Shown: in pieces, positions 1 through 7,393 of the stretch | Layout of the letters: the number at the start of each line of letters is the position of its first letter | Position numbering within the stretch: the first letter of the stretch is position 1 | Assembly (NCBI GenBank): GCA_012515825.1 | Contig: JAAYXQ010000093.1 | Span: 1 to 14,109, forward strand | Direction of reading: 5' to 3' | DNA length: 14,109 nt | Source of the DNA: Fibrobacter sp. | GTDB taxonomy: Bacteria; Fibrobacterota; Fibrobacteria; Fibrobacterales; Fibrobacteraceae | The notes under the pieces: generated by a model | What the model saw: the letters and a program-made list of their open reading frames with translations, nothing else | The model's database searches: none | What the model was told of the DNA's origin: nothing | Translations under genes and position numbers: made by a program

Positions 1-79
1 TCTGTTTTACTCGCTGTTCTTCACAGTAGAACGCCCCTTATGTAATTCTTTTTCATAAACAACAATTATTTGTATTTAT

Positions 80-119
80 GCCGTTATTTCATTTTATGTT
101 ATAGCGGCTTTTTCTTTTT
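80..119 (+). terminator. Intrinsic terminator of an upstream transcription unit
   Basis: GCCGTTAT (80-87) can pair with ATAGCGGC (101-108) to give an 8-bp stem with one G-U wobble and a 13-base loop. A T-rich tract follows at 109-119. The T tract lies only on the plus-strand side, so it would stop transcription entering from the left, from a gene that ends near or before the window edge. It separates that unit from the rel-nuo genes. No energy calculation was run. Confidence 0.75.
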
Positions 120-331
120 AAAGAATATACTGCAATGCATTTGATTATAACGACTAAACATATGTTTTTTCAAAGCCAAAAATGAAATTAACATCAACAA
201 TAGTTGCTTTTATTTTTTTTTCTCATTTCTCTACACTAGAAAAAATTTATCATAAAAATAATATTGTCTTTTCTTCCTTATTTTAAGGTTATTTGAGCCA
301 AAAAAAGCTTTTTTTCATAAATTATAAACAT
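120..331 (+). other. AT-rich leader upstream of rel, no clear promoter
   Basis: This non-coding stretch must contain the promoter for rel if the terminator at 80-119 works. A TATACT hexamer (126-131) and a TACACT hexamer (232-237) look like -10 boxes, but neither has a good -35 box at the right distance, so I do not call a promoter. Other features are a 10-base repeat TAAACATATG (155-164 and 325-334, the second copy ending in the rel ATG), a seven-codon mini-ORF (162-185), and a perfect A7-GC-T7 palindrome (300-315). Confidence 0.5.
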
Positions 332-2476
332 ATGGAAACGATTAGTCTAAAATCCAATCAAGAACATATTATTGAAGTTCTTATTAAAAAGAATCCCGAA
401 TTGGATGAGACTCTTCTTAGAACCGCTGTAACCTTTATTGCTGAGGCACATAAAGGCCAATATCGAAAAAGCGGCATGCCTTATACAGAGCATCCATACG
501 AAGTAGCAAAAATTTTAGCCGATCTAAAACTCGACATTTCTTCTGTTTTAGCAGGCCTTCTCCATGATGTGGTTGAAGACACGCCCCACACTCTTGATGA
601 GATTTCCACCAAATTTGGTAAAGATACGGCTTTTATGGTGGATGCCGTCACCAAAATTTCTGCTGTTCAAAAAGAATCTAAATCAGAACAAAAGGCGGAA
701 ACGTATCGTAAGCTAATTGCTGCGATGGCAAAAGACCCTCGTGTGATTATGATTAAAATCGCCGATCGTCTTCATAACATGCGTACGCTTCGTTATATGA
801 AGCCTGAAAAGCGTAAAATCATCGCTCAAGAAACGCTTGATATTTATGTACCACTCACCCACCGTTTTGGTTTATACCGTTTTAAATCTGAACTTGAAGA
901 TTTATCCTTCCAGTATATCAATCCCGATGAATATAAGAAAATTGTCGATAGCTTACTTGTAAGTAAAGAAGATCGTGAAAATTATATTAAGGCGGTGATT
1001 GGCCCTCTTCAAATTAAAATGGCGCTTGAAGATTTTGATTGTTTAATTCAAGGGCGCACTAAAAATATTTATAGTATCTACAATAAAATGATCAACCGTG
1101 ACTGTCAGATCGACGACATCTTTGACATTTTTGCAATACGTATTATTGTAGAATCTATTCCTGAATGCTATCTGGCTTTAGGTTACGTTCATAACTTATG
1201 GACTCCTCTTCAAGCTCGCTTCAAAGATTACATCGCTACACCAAAACCGAACTTATATCAAAGTATTCATACTACGGTAATCGGTCCAGATAATAAAATG
1301 GTCGAAGTACAAATTCGTACAAGAGATATGGATGTGACGGCTGAAAAAGGTTTTGCAGCTCATTGGGCATATAAACTAGAGACTCAACGAAGCGGAGAGG
1401 AACTTGGTTGGCTTGAACGCATGGCAAAATTACAATCTGAAATTTCAGATTCTGTAGAATTTTTGGAATTTTTACATATCGATTTAAAGCCACAAGGAAT
1501 GACTGTTTTTACACCTAAAGGAGATTCTATTGAACTTCCTGAAGGGGCTTCCGTTTTAGATTTTGCTTTTGCTATTCATACAGAGCTTGGCTTGCATTGT
1601 ATTGGAGCTAAGATCAATGAAGAAGTTGTTGGAGTGGATAAGATTATTCAGAATGGTGAAACGGTTCATATTCTTAAAAGTCCTAAACAAGAGCCTAGTC
1701 CTGAATGGCTTGAACTTGTAAAAACAATCAAAGCTAAACAAGAGCTCCGCCGCTGGATGAGAACAAGTATTATTCAACAAGCCAAATCTTTAGGAAAAGA
1801 AATTTGGGAGCGTGAGCTTCGATTATTTAAAATTCAGGCTCAAGAAATCCCTTCAAATGAAGTAATTTGCCGCTATTTTGGTGTTTCTACAATGGATGAT
1901 TTTTTCAGCCGTTTAGGTCAAGGAGAAATGCCTCTATCAGATCTAGAACGCTTTATTGAAGAAAAAACATCGGCAACTCGTCAGAAAAACCCTTATTCAT
2001 TAAAACTCTTTTTATTTCCAAAAGACAAAAAAGAAGCTAAAGATCAGCTACCAATTTTGATAGGCCACGGCTCGAATTTATTGATTCATTTTGCTTCCTG
2101 CTGCTCCCCTATCCCTGGAGAACCTATTGTTGGAGTCTTAGTTCCTAAAAGAGGCATCAACGTTCACAACACGAACTGTAAGTCTCTTGAGAATGTCCCT
2201 CCAGAACAGCTTCTGGCGGTCGAATGGAACGCAGAGTCATCTGATTCTTTTACTACAAATTTGCTAATTAATACAGATAATCGTCAAGGAATTACTATTG
2301 AAGTATTAACAACATTAAGTAAATCCAATGCATTTTTGGAAAGAATGAGTGTTTCTTCAGTAAAATATTCTGGGCGAATTCGTTTAGTGTTTAAAGCATT
2401 TAGAAAAGAGCAAGTAGATGCTCTAATGAGAGACATTGGGAAAATACCAGGAGTTAGAGAGGTGATTAAATCATGA
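332..2476 (+). CDS. rel: Bifunctional (p)ppGpp synthetase/hydrolase, RelA/SpoT family
   Basis: This cytosolic enzyme makes and degrades the alarmone (p)ppGpp in the stringent response. The 714 residues show the full long-Rel order. The HD hydrolase has H54, H78-D79, E82-D83 and N149 in ADRLHNMRTL. The synthetase has GRTKNIYS (241-248), D265, RFKDYIATPK (296-305) and E325 in EVQIRT. A TGS domain lies at about 390-450, a Cys-containing zinc-finger-like domain at about 588-617 (C590, C591, H612, C616), and an ACT domain at about 640-714. RFKD is the RxKD motif of bifunctional Rel, not the ExDD of E. coli RelA, so both activities are predicted. The ATG at 332 puts hydrolase residues one position off the Streptococcus Rel numbering, but it lacks a clear Shine-Dalgarno. 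A TTG at 293, preceded by AAGG, would add 13 residues. The stop overlaps the next start as ATGA. Confidence 0.96.
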   Translation: METISLKSNQEHIIEVLIKKNPELDETLLRTAVTFIAEAHKGQYRKSGMPYTEHPYEVAKILADLKLDISSVLAGLLHDVVEDTPHTLDEISTKFGKDTAFMVDAVTKISAVQKESKSEQKAETYRKLIAAMAKDPRVIMIKIADRLHNMRTLRYMKPEKRKIIAQETLDIYVPLTHRFGLYRFKSELEDLSFQYINPDEYKKIVDSLLVSKEDRENYIKAVIGPLQIKMALEDFDCLIQGRTKNIYSIYNKMINRDCQIDDIFDIFAIRIIVESIPECYLALGYVHNLWTPLQARFKDYIATPKPNLYQSIHTTVIGPDNKMVEVQIRTRDMDVTAEKGFAAHWAYKLETQRSGEELGWLERMAKLQSEISDSVEFLEFLHIDLKPQGMTVFTPKGDSIELPEGASVLDFAFAIHTELGLHCIGAKINEEVVGVDKIIQNGETVHILKSPKQEPSPEWLELVKTIKAKQELRRWMRTSIIQQAKSLGKEIWERELRLFKIQAQEIPSNEVICRYFGVSTMDDFFSRLGQGEMPLSDLERFIEEKTSATRQKNPYSLKLFLFPKDKKEAKDQLPILIGHGSNLLIHFASCCSPIPGEPIVGVLVPKRGINVHNTNCKSLENVPPEQLLAVEWNAESSDSFTTNLLINTDNRQGITIEVLTTLSKSNAFLERMSVSSVKYSGRIRLVFKAFRKEQVDALMRDIGKIPGVREVIKS

Positions 2477-3057
2477 GCATCATACAGTATAAATCTGATT
2501 ATACGACTCGCAATAGGGCCTTTAACTGTCGAATGCGTAATCGCTATTATGAAGAAGTTTATTATGCTTTTAGAGCTCTTGAACCTATTCTTTCTGAACT
2601 TGAAACGACAGATAAAAAAGAAATATGGCATTCACAAATGTCATTACAGATTCAAAAGTATGAGACAATTATAGTCACTTGTTTAGAATATGCTCAAGCT
2701 TCCATCTTTTACGGAAAAACAGAAAAGATGAGTTCATTTTCTACTGATAAACGTTGGGGAATTTTACAAGAAGAGATTTTTCTCGTTTATTTTTTACAGG
2801 AATTATTATCCACTGTTCGCTATATTGCTTCTAGATTAGACACAGATCATGTTCTCCAAGAACTTGACATCTCTATGCAACTGAAAATTATTCACCCACA
2901 AATCACTGGTTTTATTAGTAATCTTCAAAAAAATCTTGACGCATTAAATAAAGCGACAGTAAAAGAATTTTTAGACTTAGCAAGCCATTTAAAAGAACGT
3001 TTTCAAATTGGGAACGCCGTTTTTGGTACATTACAAGAATTACAACATTTTTATTAA
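2473..3057 (+). CDS. Uncharacterised 194-residue protein between rel and nuoA
   Basis: I do not recognise this protein. Its ATG overlaps the rel stop (ATGA at 2473-2476), which suggests translational coupling. Its TAA at 3055-3057 overlaps the AAGGG ribosome binding site of nuoA, and nuoA begins eight bases later. That packing argues for a real gene in the operon. The product appears soluble: there is no signal peptide or membrane segment. The first 25 residues are basic and tyrosine-rich (RNRYYEEVYYAF at 23-34). The rest looks mostly helical, with charged amphipathic stretches at about 35-70, 95-120 and 150-190. It has only two cysteines (C19, C70) and no metal or nucleotide-binding motif that I can see. 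A structural, adaptor or regulatory role is possible, but nothing in the sequence shows one. Confidence 0.8.
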   Translation: MSIIQYKSDYTTRNRAFNCRMRNRYYEEVYYAFRALEPILSELETTDKKEIWHSQMSLQIQKYETIIVTCLEYAQASIFYGKTEKMSSFSTDKRWGILQEEIFLVYFLQELLSTVRYIASRLDTDHVLQELDISMQLKIIHPQITGFISNLQKNLDALNKATVKEFLDLASHLKERFQIGNAVFGTLQELQHFY

Positions 3058-3065
3058 GGGTTTTT

Positions 3066-3452
3066 ATGGAAATTTCTGAATATTATGTTTTAGGTTTTTT
3101 TTTATTTTTAGGTGCATTTATTGCTGCTGCCGCTATTATTATAGGCAAGCTACTAGGGTTTGCTTCTAAAGACTCAAAAAATAAATATGCTCCTTATGAA
3201 TGTGGCATGGAAACCTACGGTAATGCTCGTATTCAATTTAAGGTCGGCTATTATTTATTCGCTCTTCTCTTTTTAATATTTGATATTGAAGCGCTATTTC
3301 TATTTCCTATTCTCGCTCAATTCAAAACTATTATGGCTGGTGAAACTCTTTTAGTGCCTATCATCGTTTTTATTGATCTTGTCATTTTTGTTGCAATTTT
3401 ATTTTTCGGCTTAGCTTATGCTTGGAAAAAAGGAATCTTAAAATGGGAATAA
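3066..3452 (+). CDS. nuoA: NADH-quinone oxidoreductase subunit A
   Basis: Small membrane subunit of complex I that sits with NuoH, NuoJ and NuoK near the quinone site. The 128 residues have the expected three hydrophobic segments (about 8-32, 61-82, 92-120). The conserved loop YAPYECGMETYG (41-52) includes the Glu-Cys pair E45-C46. The second helix carries FDIEALFLFP (72-81), in which D73 and E75 match the conserved acidic pair of the family. The ATG at 3066 has AAGGG five bases upstream, overlapping the stop of the preceding gene. The 3' end overlaps the start of nuoBC by ten bases. Length and motifs are normal for the family. Confidence 0.97.
   Translation: MEISEYYVLGFFLFLGAFIAAAAIIIGKLLGFASKDSKNKYAPYECGMETYGNARIQFKVGYYLFALLFLIFDIEALFLFPILAQFKTIMAGETLLVPIIVFIDLVIFVAILFFGLAYAWKKGILKWE
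3428..3434 (+). promoter_or_regulatory. Ribosome binding site that fixes the nuoBC start
   Basis: AAAAGGA lies inside the 3' end of nuoA, eight bases before the ATG at 3443. It favours that ATG over an in-frame TTG at 3422, which lies upstream of the site itself, and over the ATG at 3452, which is too far away. NuoBC translation is therefore probably coupled to translation of nuoA. Confidence 0.6.
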
Positions 3453-4693
3453 TGAATGCTGTTCCAGGATTATTAGATCCAATTCCTGGTGGAAAGCATC
3501 TTGTAAACATGCTTGATTATGTTGCGAATTGGGCTAGAGCCAATTCTTTATGGCCATTAACTTATGGAACAAGTTGTTGTGCTATCGAAATGATGTCAAG
3601 TTCCATGGCCAGATACGATATTGCTCGTTTTGGTTCAGAAGTTTTTAGAGCATCCCCTCGTCAAGCAGACCTTTTCATTATCGCTGGAACAATCACCTCA
3701 AAAATGGCTCCTGCTCTACAAATGCTCTGGGAACAAATTCCGGGGCCAAAATACGCGATTGCTATGGGTGCATGTACCATTTCTGGCGGCCCATTTATGT
3801 ATGATAATTATTCTGTTATTCGTGGGGCTAATACTTTAATTCCAGTAGATGTTTTTATTCCTGGTTGCCCTCCACGCCCAGAAGCACTATTTCATGGACT
3901 TTTAACATTAAGAGATAAAATTCTAAGAGAATCATTTAGAAACCCTTGGAAAGAAGGCGAAGCAATTGATCAACCCTATGCAGACCGTTGGTCTGAAGCA
4001 TCAAAGGCTTGGGCTGAATTAGAAAAAATTAAAGATGAAGAGCAAGCCGAAGCGCGTCGTCAATTTAAGGAAAATAATCCTGATTACAAATCCCCATACA
4101 AAGCGGTTCGTGTAAAAAAAGATGCTTTTCCAGAGGTGCCGCGTCCAGAAGCTCCATTGATCGGGCTCTCTGCTACAGATTTATTTTCAATTGCCTTAGA
4201 ACAAGATTCATCGATTACTCTTTATAACTCGGACTCTAATGAGATTTCTCCAGATAGACCAAACGATATGCCGCTCGATATCATTGTTTCAAAAGAAAAA
4301 TATGTGGAATTGATTTCTTTTCTGAAAAATGACGAAAGAACGAATCTAAATTATTTAATAGATGTTACCGCTGTCGATTGGGAGTCTCATTTTGATGTCA
4401 TCACACAATTAATGAGTATTGAAAAAGGGCATAAACTTTTTGTTCGAGTTTCTTTACCTAAAGATGATTCCATAGAAGAAGAAAAACGAGCTACTAGTAT
4501 TTTAGCCGAAATTCCTTCTATAAGTCATCTCTACCCTGCTGCAGAATGGAAAGAACGAGAAGTCTTTGATATGTTCGGCATTCATTTCGAAAATCATCCT
4601 GATGAACGTCGCCTTTTTGTAGATCATGACTTTAAAGGCTATCCTTTAAGAAAAGATTTTACTCATCCACATATTATGAAGAGGCCTGTATGA
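3443..4693 (+). CDS. nuoBC: Fused NADH-quinone oxidoreductase subunits B and C
   Basis: One 416-residue reading frame carries two subunits of the complex I connecting module. Residues 1-163 are NuoB, which holds the terminal [4Fe-4S] cluster N2. The ligand cysteines are all present: adjacent C45-C46 in TYGTSCCAIEMM, C111 in AMGACTISGG and C142 in PGCPPRPEA. Residues about 278-416 are NuoC (30-kDa subunit), with the signature AAEWKEREVFDMFGIHFENH (366-385) and the ending GYPLRKDF. Residues about 164-277 form a charged, Pro- and Glu-rich linker with no recognised fold. Part of it may correspond to the normal NuoB tail and NuoC head. NuoC-NuoD fusion is well known in E. coli, whereas here C is joined to B and D is separate. 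No stop or frameshift lies at the junction. The gene overlaps nuoA by ten bases and nuoD by four (ATGA). Confidence 0.95.
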   Translation: MGIMNAVPGLLDPIPGGKHLVNMLDYVANWARANSLWPLTYGTSCCAIEMMSSSMARYDIARFGSEVFRASPRQADLFIIAGTITSKMAPALQMLWEQIPGPKYAIAMGACTISGGPFMYDNYSVIRGANTLIPVDVFIPGCPPRPEALFHGLLTLRDKILRESFRNPWKEGEAIDQPYADRWSEASKAWAELEKIKDEEQAEARRQFKENNPDYKSPYKAVRVKKDAFPEVPRPEAPLIGLSATDLFSIALEQDSSITLYNSDSNEISPDRPNDMPLDIIVSKEKYVELISFLKNDERTNLNYLIDVTAVDWESHFDVITQLMSIEKGHKLFVRVSLPKDDSIEEEKRATSILAEIPSISHLYPAAEWKEREVFDMFGIHFENHPDERRLFVDHDFKGYPLRKDFTHPHIMKRPV

Positions 4694-5832
4694 GTTTAAG
4701 AAGATTGCCTCCAGGATTTCGTGAAGAAAATATCGATTTAGATACAGAAGAATTTTTTGTCAATATGGGGCCACAGCACCCAAGTACACATGGGGCTTTG
4801 AGGCTTGCTCTTCGCTTAGATGGTGAAACCATTATTGAAGTCGTTCCTCACTTTGGTTATATTCATCGAGGAATTGAAAAACAAGCAGAGTCCATGAGCT
4901 ATTTGCAATATATAGCTCTCTCGGACAGACAAGATTATTTAACAGCCATTCAAAATAACTGGGGTGTTTGCCTTGCCTTAGAAAAAGGTCTTGGAATCGG
5001 AGTTCCTGAAAGGGGCGAATACATTCGAGTGATGCTAGCCGAACTTGGTCGCATTGCTTCTCATCTTGTTTTTTATGCTTGTTTTGGTGGAGACCTTGGT
5101 GGTCAAACGGCTCTCTTATTTGGGTTTAAAGAACGTGAAATGATTCATGATATTCTTGATGAAGTCACTGGTTCTCGCTTAACGACCAATTTCTTTAGGC
5201 CAGGTGGTTCTGTTCACGACGTTCCAGATACTTTTATTCCTAGAGTAACCTCTTTTCTAAAACACCTTGAAAAAACAATGGTAGATTACGAACGATTCTT
5301 ATCTACAAACATCATTGTCTTAGAAAGAACAAAAGGGATCGGCATTCTTTCAAAAGAAGATGCCATTGCTTATGGTTGTTCTGGCCCCGTTTTAAGAGCT
5401 TCTGGTGTTTCTTATGACGTAAGAAAAAATGACCCGTATGGAATTTATTCTCAATTAGATTTTAATGTTCCCGTGACTTACAACGGTGATACTTACGATC
5501 GCTACGTGGTTCGAATTGCTGAAATTCATGAATCCATAAAAATTCTTCGTCAATGCATAAAGCAATTCCCTGAAGGGCCATATAGAGGTCAAGAAAAAGC
5601 GTCTATTCGCTTAAAACCAGGCTCTTATTATAGTGCTACAGAAACAGCAAAAGGACTTTATGCAACTTATGTTGTCGCCGTTTCTGGAGATAAGCCTTAT
5701 CGAATTCATACGAGAGGCCCAAGCTTTGCAAATTTAGCAGCCTTAAATACAATGGTGCAAGGGCATAAAATATCGGATCTCGTTTCTATTTTAGCGACGT
5801 TAGATCCAGTGATTCCGGAGATTGACAGATGA
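4690..5832 (+). CDS. nuoD: NADH-quinone oxidoreductase subunit D (49-kDa)
   Basis: Peripheral subunit that forms the quinone-binding pocket together with NuoB and NuoH, and is related to the large subunit of [NiFe] hydrogenases. The 380 residues carry NMGPQHPSTHGALRL (25-39), in which H34 matches the quinone-contacting histidine, and DRQDYLTAIQNN (79-90), in which Y83 matches the quinone-contacting tyrosine (His38 and Tyr87 in Thermus Nqo4). Other family blocks are HFGYIHRGIEK (54-64), ELGRIASHL and the closing DPVIPEIDR. The hydrogenase-type nickel-binding cysteines are absent, as expected for NuoD. The start ATG lies in the stop of nuoBC and the stop overlaps the nuoH ATG, so all three are likely coupled. 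Length is close to normal for an unfused NuoD. Confidence 0.97.
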   Translation: MSLRRLPPGFREENIDLDTEEFFVNMGPQHPSTHGALRLALRLDGETIIEVVPHFGYIHRGIEKQAESMSYLQYIALSDRQDYLTAIQNNWGVCLALEKGLGIGVPERGEYIRVMLAELGRIASHLVFYACFGGDLGGQTALLFGFKEREMIHDILDEVTGSRLTTNFFRPGGSVHDVPDTFIPRVTSFLKHLEKTMVDYERFLSTNIIVLERTKGIGILSKEDAIAYGCSGPVLRASGVSYDVRKNDPYGIYSQLDFNVPVTYNGDTYDRYVVRIAEIHESIKILRQCIKQFPEGPYRGQEKASIRLKPGSYYSATETAKGLYATYVVAVSGDKPYRIHTRGPSFANLAALNTMVQGHKISDLVSILATLDPVIPEIDR

Positions 5833-6905
5833 TTGATCCTGTAATATCACACCCTTTGGGTGATTTCATTCGTGAAATAATTCCTATTCCAGAGATTTCT
5901 TTTTTAATAAATGCTCTGATCTCTATTATTGCTATTTGTGCCGTAGCTATTGGTACTGCTCCTATTTTGATTTATATGGAACGTAAGATTTGTGCCCATA
6001 TCCAATGTCGATTAGGGCCTATGCGTCTTGGTTTTCATGGGACCTTACAAACAATAGCCGATGTGATGAAGTTGCTTTTCAAAGAAGTTTATGCCCCAAA
6101 AGGTGCTGATAAATTTTTGTTTTATTTAGCTCCAATGATTTCTTTGACAGCCCCATTTCTAGCATTAACGATGATTCCTTTTGATCATAATCTACAAGTG
6201 GCTAACTTATCCGTTGGAATCCCCTTTATTATTGCCGTCAATGGCTTTGGTATTTTAGGAATTCTAATCGGTGGCTGGGCTTCCAACAATAAATATTCTT
6301 TACTTGGATCCCTTCGAAGCGGTGCTCAAATGATAAGTTATGAAATTTCATTTGCACTCGTTTTATTATTTGTAGTAATGGTTTCTGGATCTGCCAATCT
6401 AATGGACATCACTCAAAGCCAATCTGGAACAATTCTTGACTGGTGGATTTTTAAGATCCCTGTACTTGGTTTTATCGCTTTTATCATGTTTTTTATTTCT
6501 TCTACAGCAGAACTCAATCGTGCTCCATTTGATATTGCAGAAGCAGAACAGGAACTAACGGGTGGCTACCATACAGAATATAATGGTACTGCTTTTGCCA
6601 TGTTCTATCTTGCTGAATATATCAACTTAGTGACTACTTCTTCTTTAGCAACCACATGCTTTTTAGGTGGGTTCTACCCTCCTTTAATAGGTATTGAAAG
6701 TATCGATACTTTATTGTTAAAGGTTCCTGGATTTATTTGGTTTGCAGGTAAAGTATTTTTCATGATTTCTGCTTATATGGTGGTTCGTTGGACTTTTGTT
6801 CGTCCTCGTGTAGACCAATTGATGGATTTTGAATGGAAGTTTTTATTACCAGCTAATTTATTATTACTTGCTTTAGGCGCAACATACATTGCCATTATAG
6901 GTTAA
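5829..6905 (+). CDS. nuoH: NADH-quinone oxidoreductase subunit H
   Basis: Membrane subunit (ND1 family) that links the quinone cavity to the proton-pumping arm. The 358 residues hold about eight hydrophobic segments. Conserved blocks are MERKICAHIQCRLGP (50-64), SYEISFAL with E172, and ELNRAPFDIAEAEQELTGGY (228-247), the acidic cytoplasmic loop with E228, D235, E238, E240 and E242. HTEYNG follows, and RPRVDQLMDFEWKFLLP lies near the C-terminus. An unusual point is the first loop, which reads GPMR (63-66) where the family almost always has GPNR. The next residues, LGFHGTLQTIAD, also differ from the common VGPxGLLQPIAD. The start overlaps the nuoD stop as ATGA, and nuoI begins five bases after the stop. 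Confidence 0.96.
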   Translation: MIDPVISHPLGDFIREIIPIPEISFLINALISIIAICAVAIGTAPILIYMERKICAHIQCRLGPMRLGFHGTLQTIADVMKLLFKEVYAPKGADKFLFYLAPMISLTAPFLALTMIPFDHNLQVANLSVGIPFIIAVNGFGILGILIGGWASNNKYSLLGSLRSGAQMISYEISFALVLLFVVMVSGSANLMDITQSQSGTILDWWIFKIPVLGFIAFIMFFISSTAELNRAPFDIAEAEQELTGGYHTEYNGTAFAMFYLAEYINLVTTSSLATTCFLGGFYPPLIGIESIDTLLLKVPGFIWFAGKVFFMISAYMVVRWTFVRPRVDQLMDFEWKFLLPANLLLLALGATYIAIIG

Positions 6906-6910
6906 TTCTT

Positions 6911-7393
6911 ATGAAACAAAAAGTATCACCTATTTCTACTGCCGAATATATTAAACGCTATGCAAAACGTTGTATCACAGGCCCCATTAGTCTTTTAAAA
7001 GGGTTATCTGTTACCGTTCGTTATTTTTTCAGTCCTCATAAAATTGTCACAGAACAATACCCAGAAAATAAAAAGACATTAAAAATGCATTCTCGTTATA
7101 GAGGATGTTTAGAATTAATTGAAGATGAAAATGGAGAAAATTTGTGTACGGCTTGTGGCATTTGTGAAAAAGCGTGTCCAAATGCATCGATCAACATACT
7201 TTCGACCAAAAATATTGCAGGTAAAAAAGTTTTAGGAAAATATCTTTACCATCTAGGTTCTTGTACTCAATGTGGGCTTTGTGTAGAAGCATGTCCTTTT
7301 GGTGCTATTCGCATGAATCAAGAATTTGAATTATCAAATGAATCCGTAGATTCTTTTGAAATGACCTTAAATAAAAAGGAGGGACGAGGCTAA
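6911..7393 (+). CDS. nuoI: NADH-quinone oxidoreductase subunit I (2 x [4Fe-4S])
   Basis: Ferredoxin-like subunit that carries clusters N6a and N6b and passes electrons to N2 in NuoB. The 160 residues contain the RYRG block (62-65) and two complete CxxCxxCxxxCP motifs: C79, C82, C85, C89 and C118, C121, C124, C128. All eight ligands are present, so the chain from the peripheral arm to N2 should work. A basic N-terminal region (1-60) precedes the clusters and fits the amphipathic membrane-lying helix of the family. An AGG sits about nine bases before the ATG. The stop and the nuoJ start share one base (TAATG). In an enzyme without NuoEFG, this subunit would be the likely entry point for electrons from a donor protein; that is inference. 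Confidence 0.97.
   Translation: MKQKVSPISTAEYIKRYAKRCITGPISLLKGLSVTVRYFFSPHKIVTEQYPENKKTLKMHSRYRGCLELIEDENGENLCTACGICEKACPNASINILSTKNIAGKKVLGKYLYHLGSCTQCGLCVEACPFGAIRMNQEFELSNESVDSFEMTLNKKEGRG

Noticed and set aside
1..45. Possible tail of an upstream plus-strand gene (open frame ending in TAA at 43-45)
   Set aside because: Only 14 codons are visible, another frame is open to 58, and no motif is recognisable. The terminator at 80-119 makes an upstream gene likely, but not which frame it uses.
126..131. TATACT as a -10 box for rel
   Set aside because: No -35-like sequence lies 15-19 bases upstream, where the terminator stem sits instead.
2284..2631. Minus-strand open frame of 115 codons across the rel / unknown gene junction
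   Set aside because: It is antisense to the rel ACT domain and the next gene, with no recognisable product.
3422..3442. Earlier TTG start for nuoBC at 3422
   Set aside because: It lies upstream of the AAAAGGA ribosome binding site, and the seven extra residues are not part of NuoB. The ATG at 3443 has correct spacing.
3621..3839. A 72-codon open frame inside nuoBC on the same strand
   Set aside because: It overlaps the cluster-binding core of NuoB in another frame, and its product resembles no family I know.
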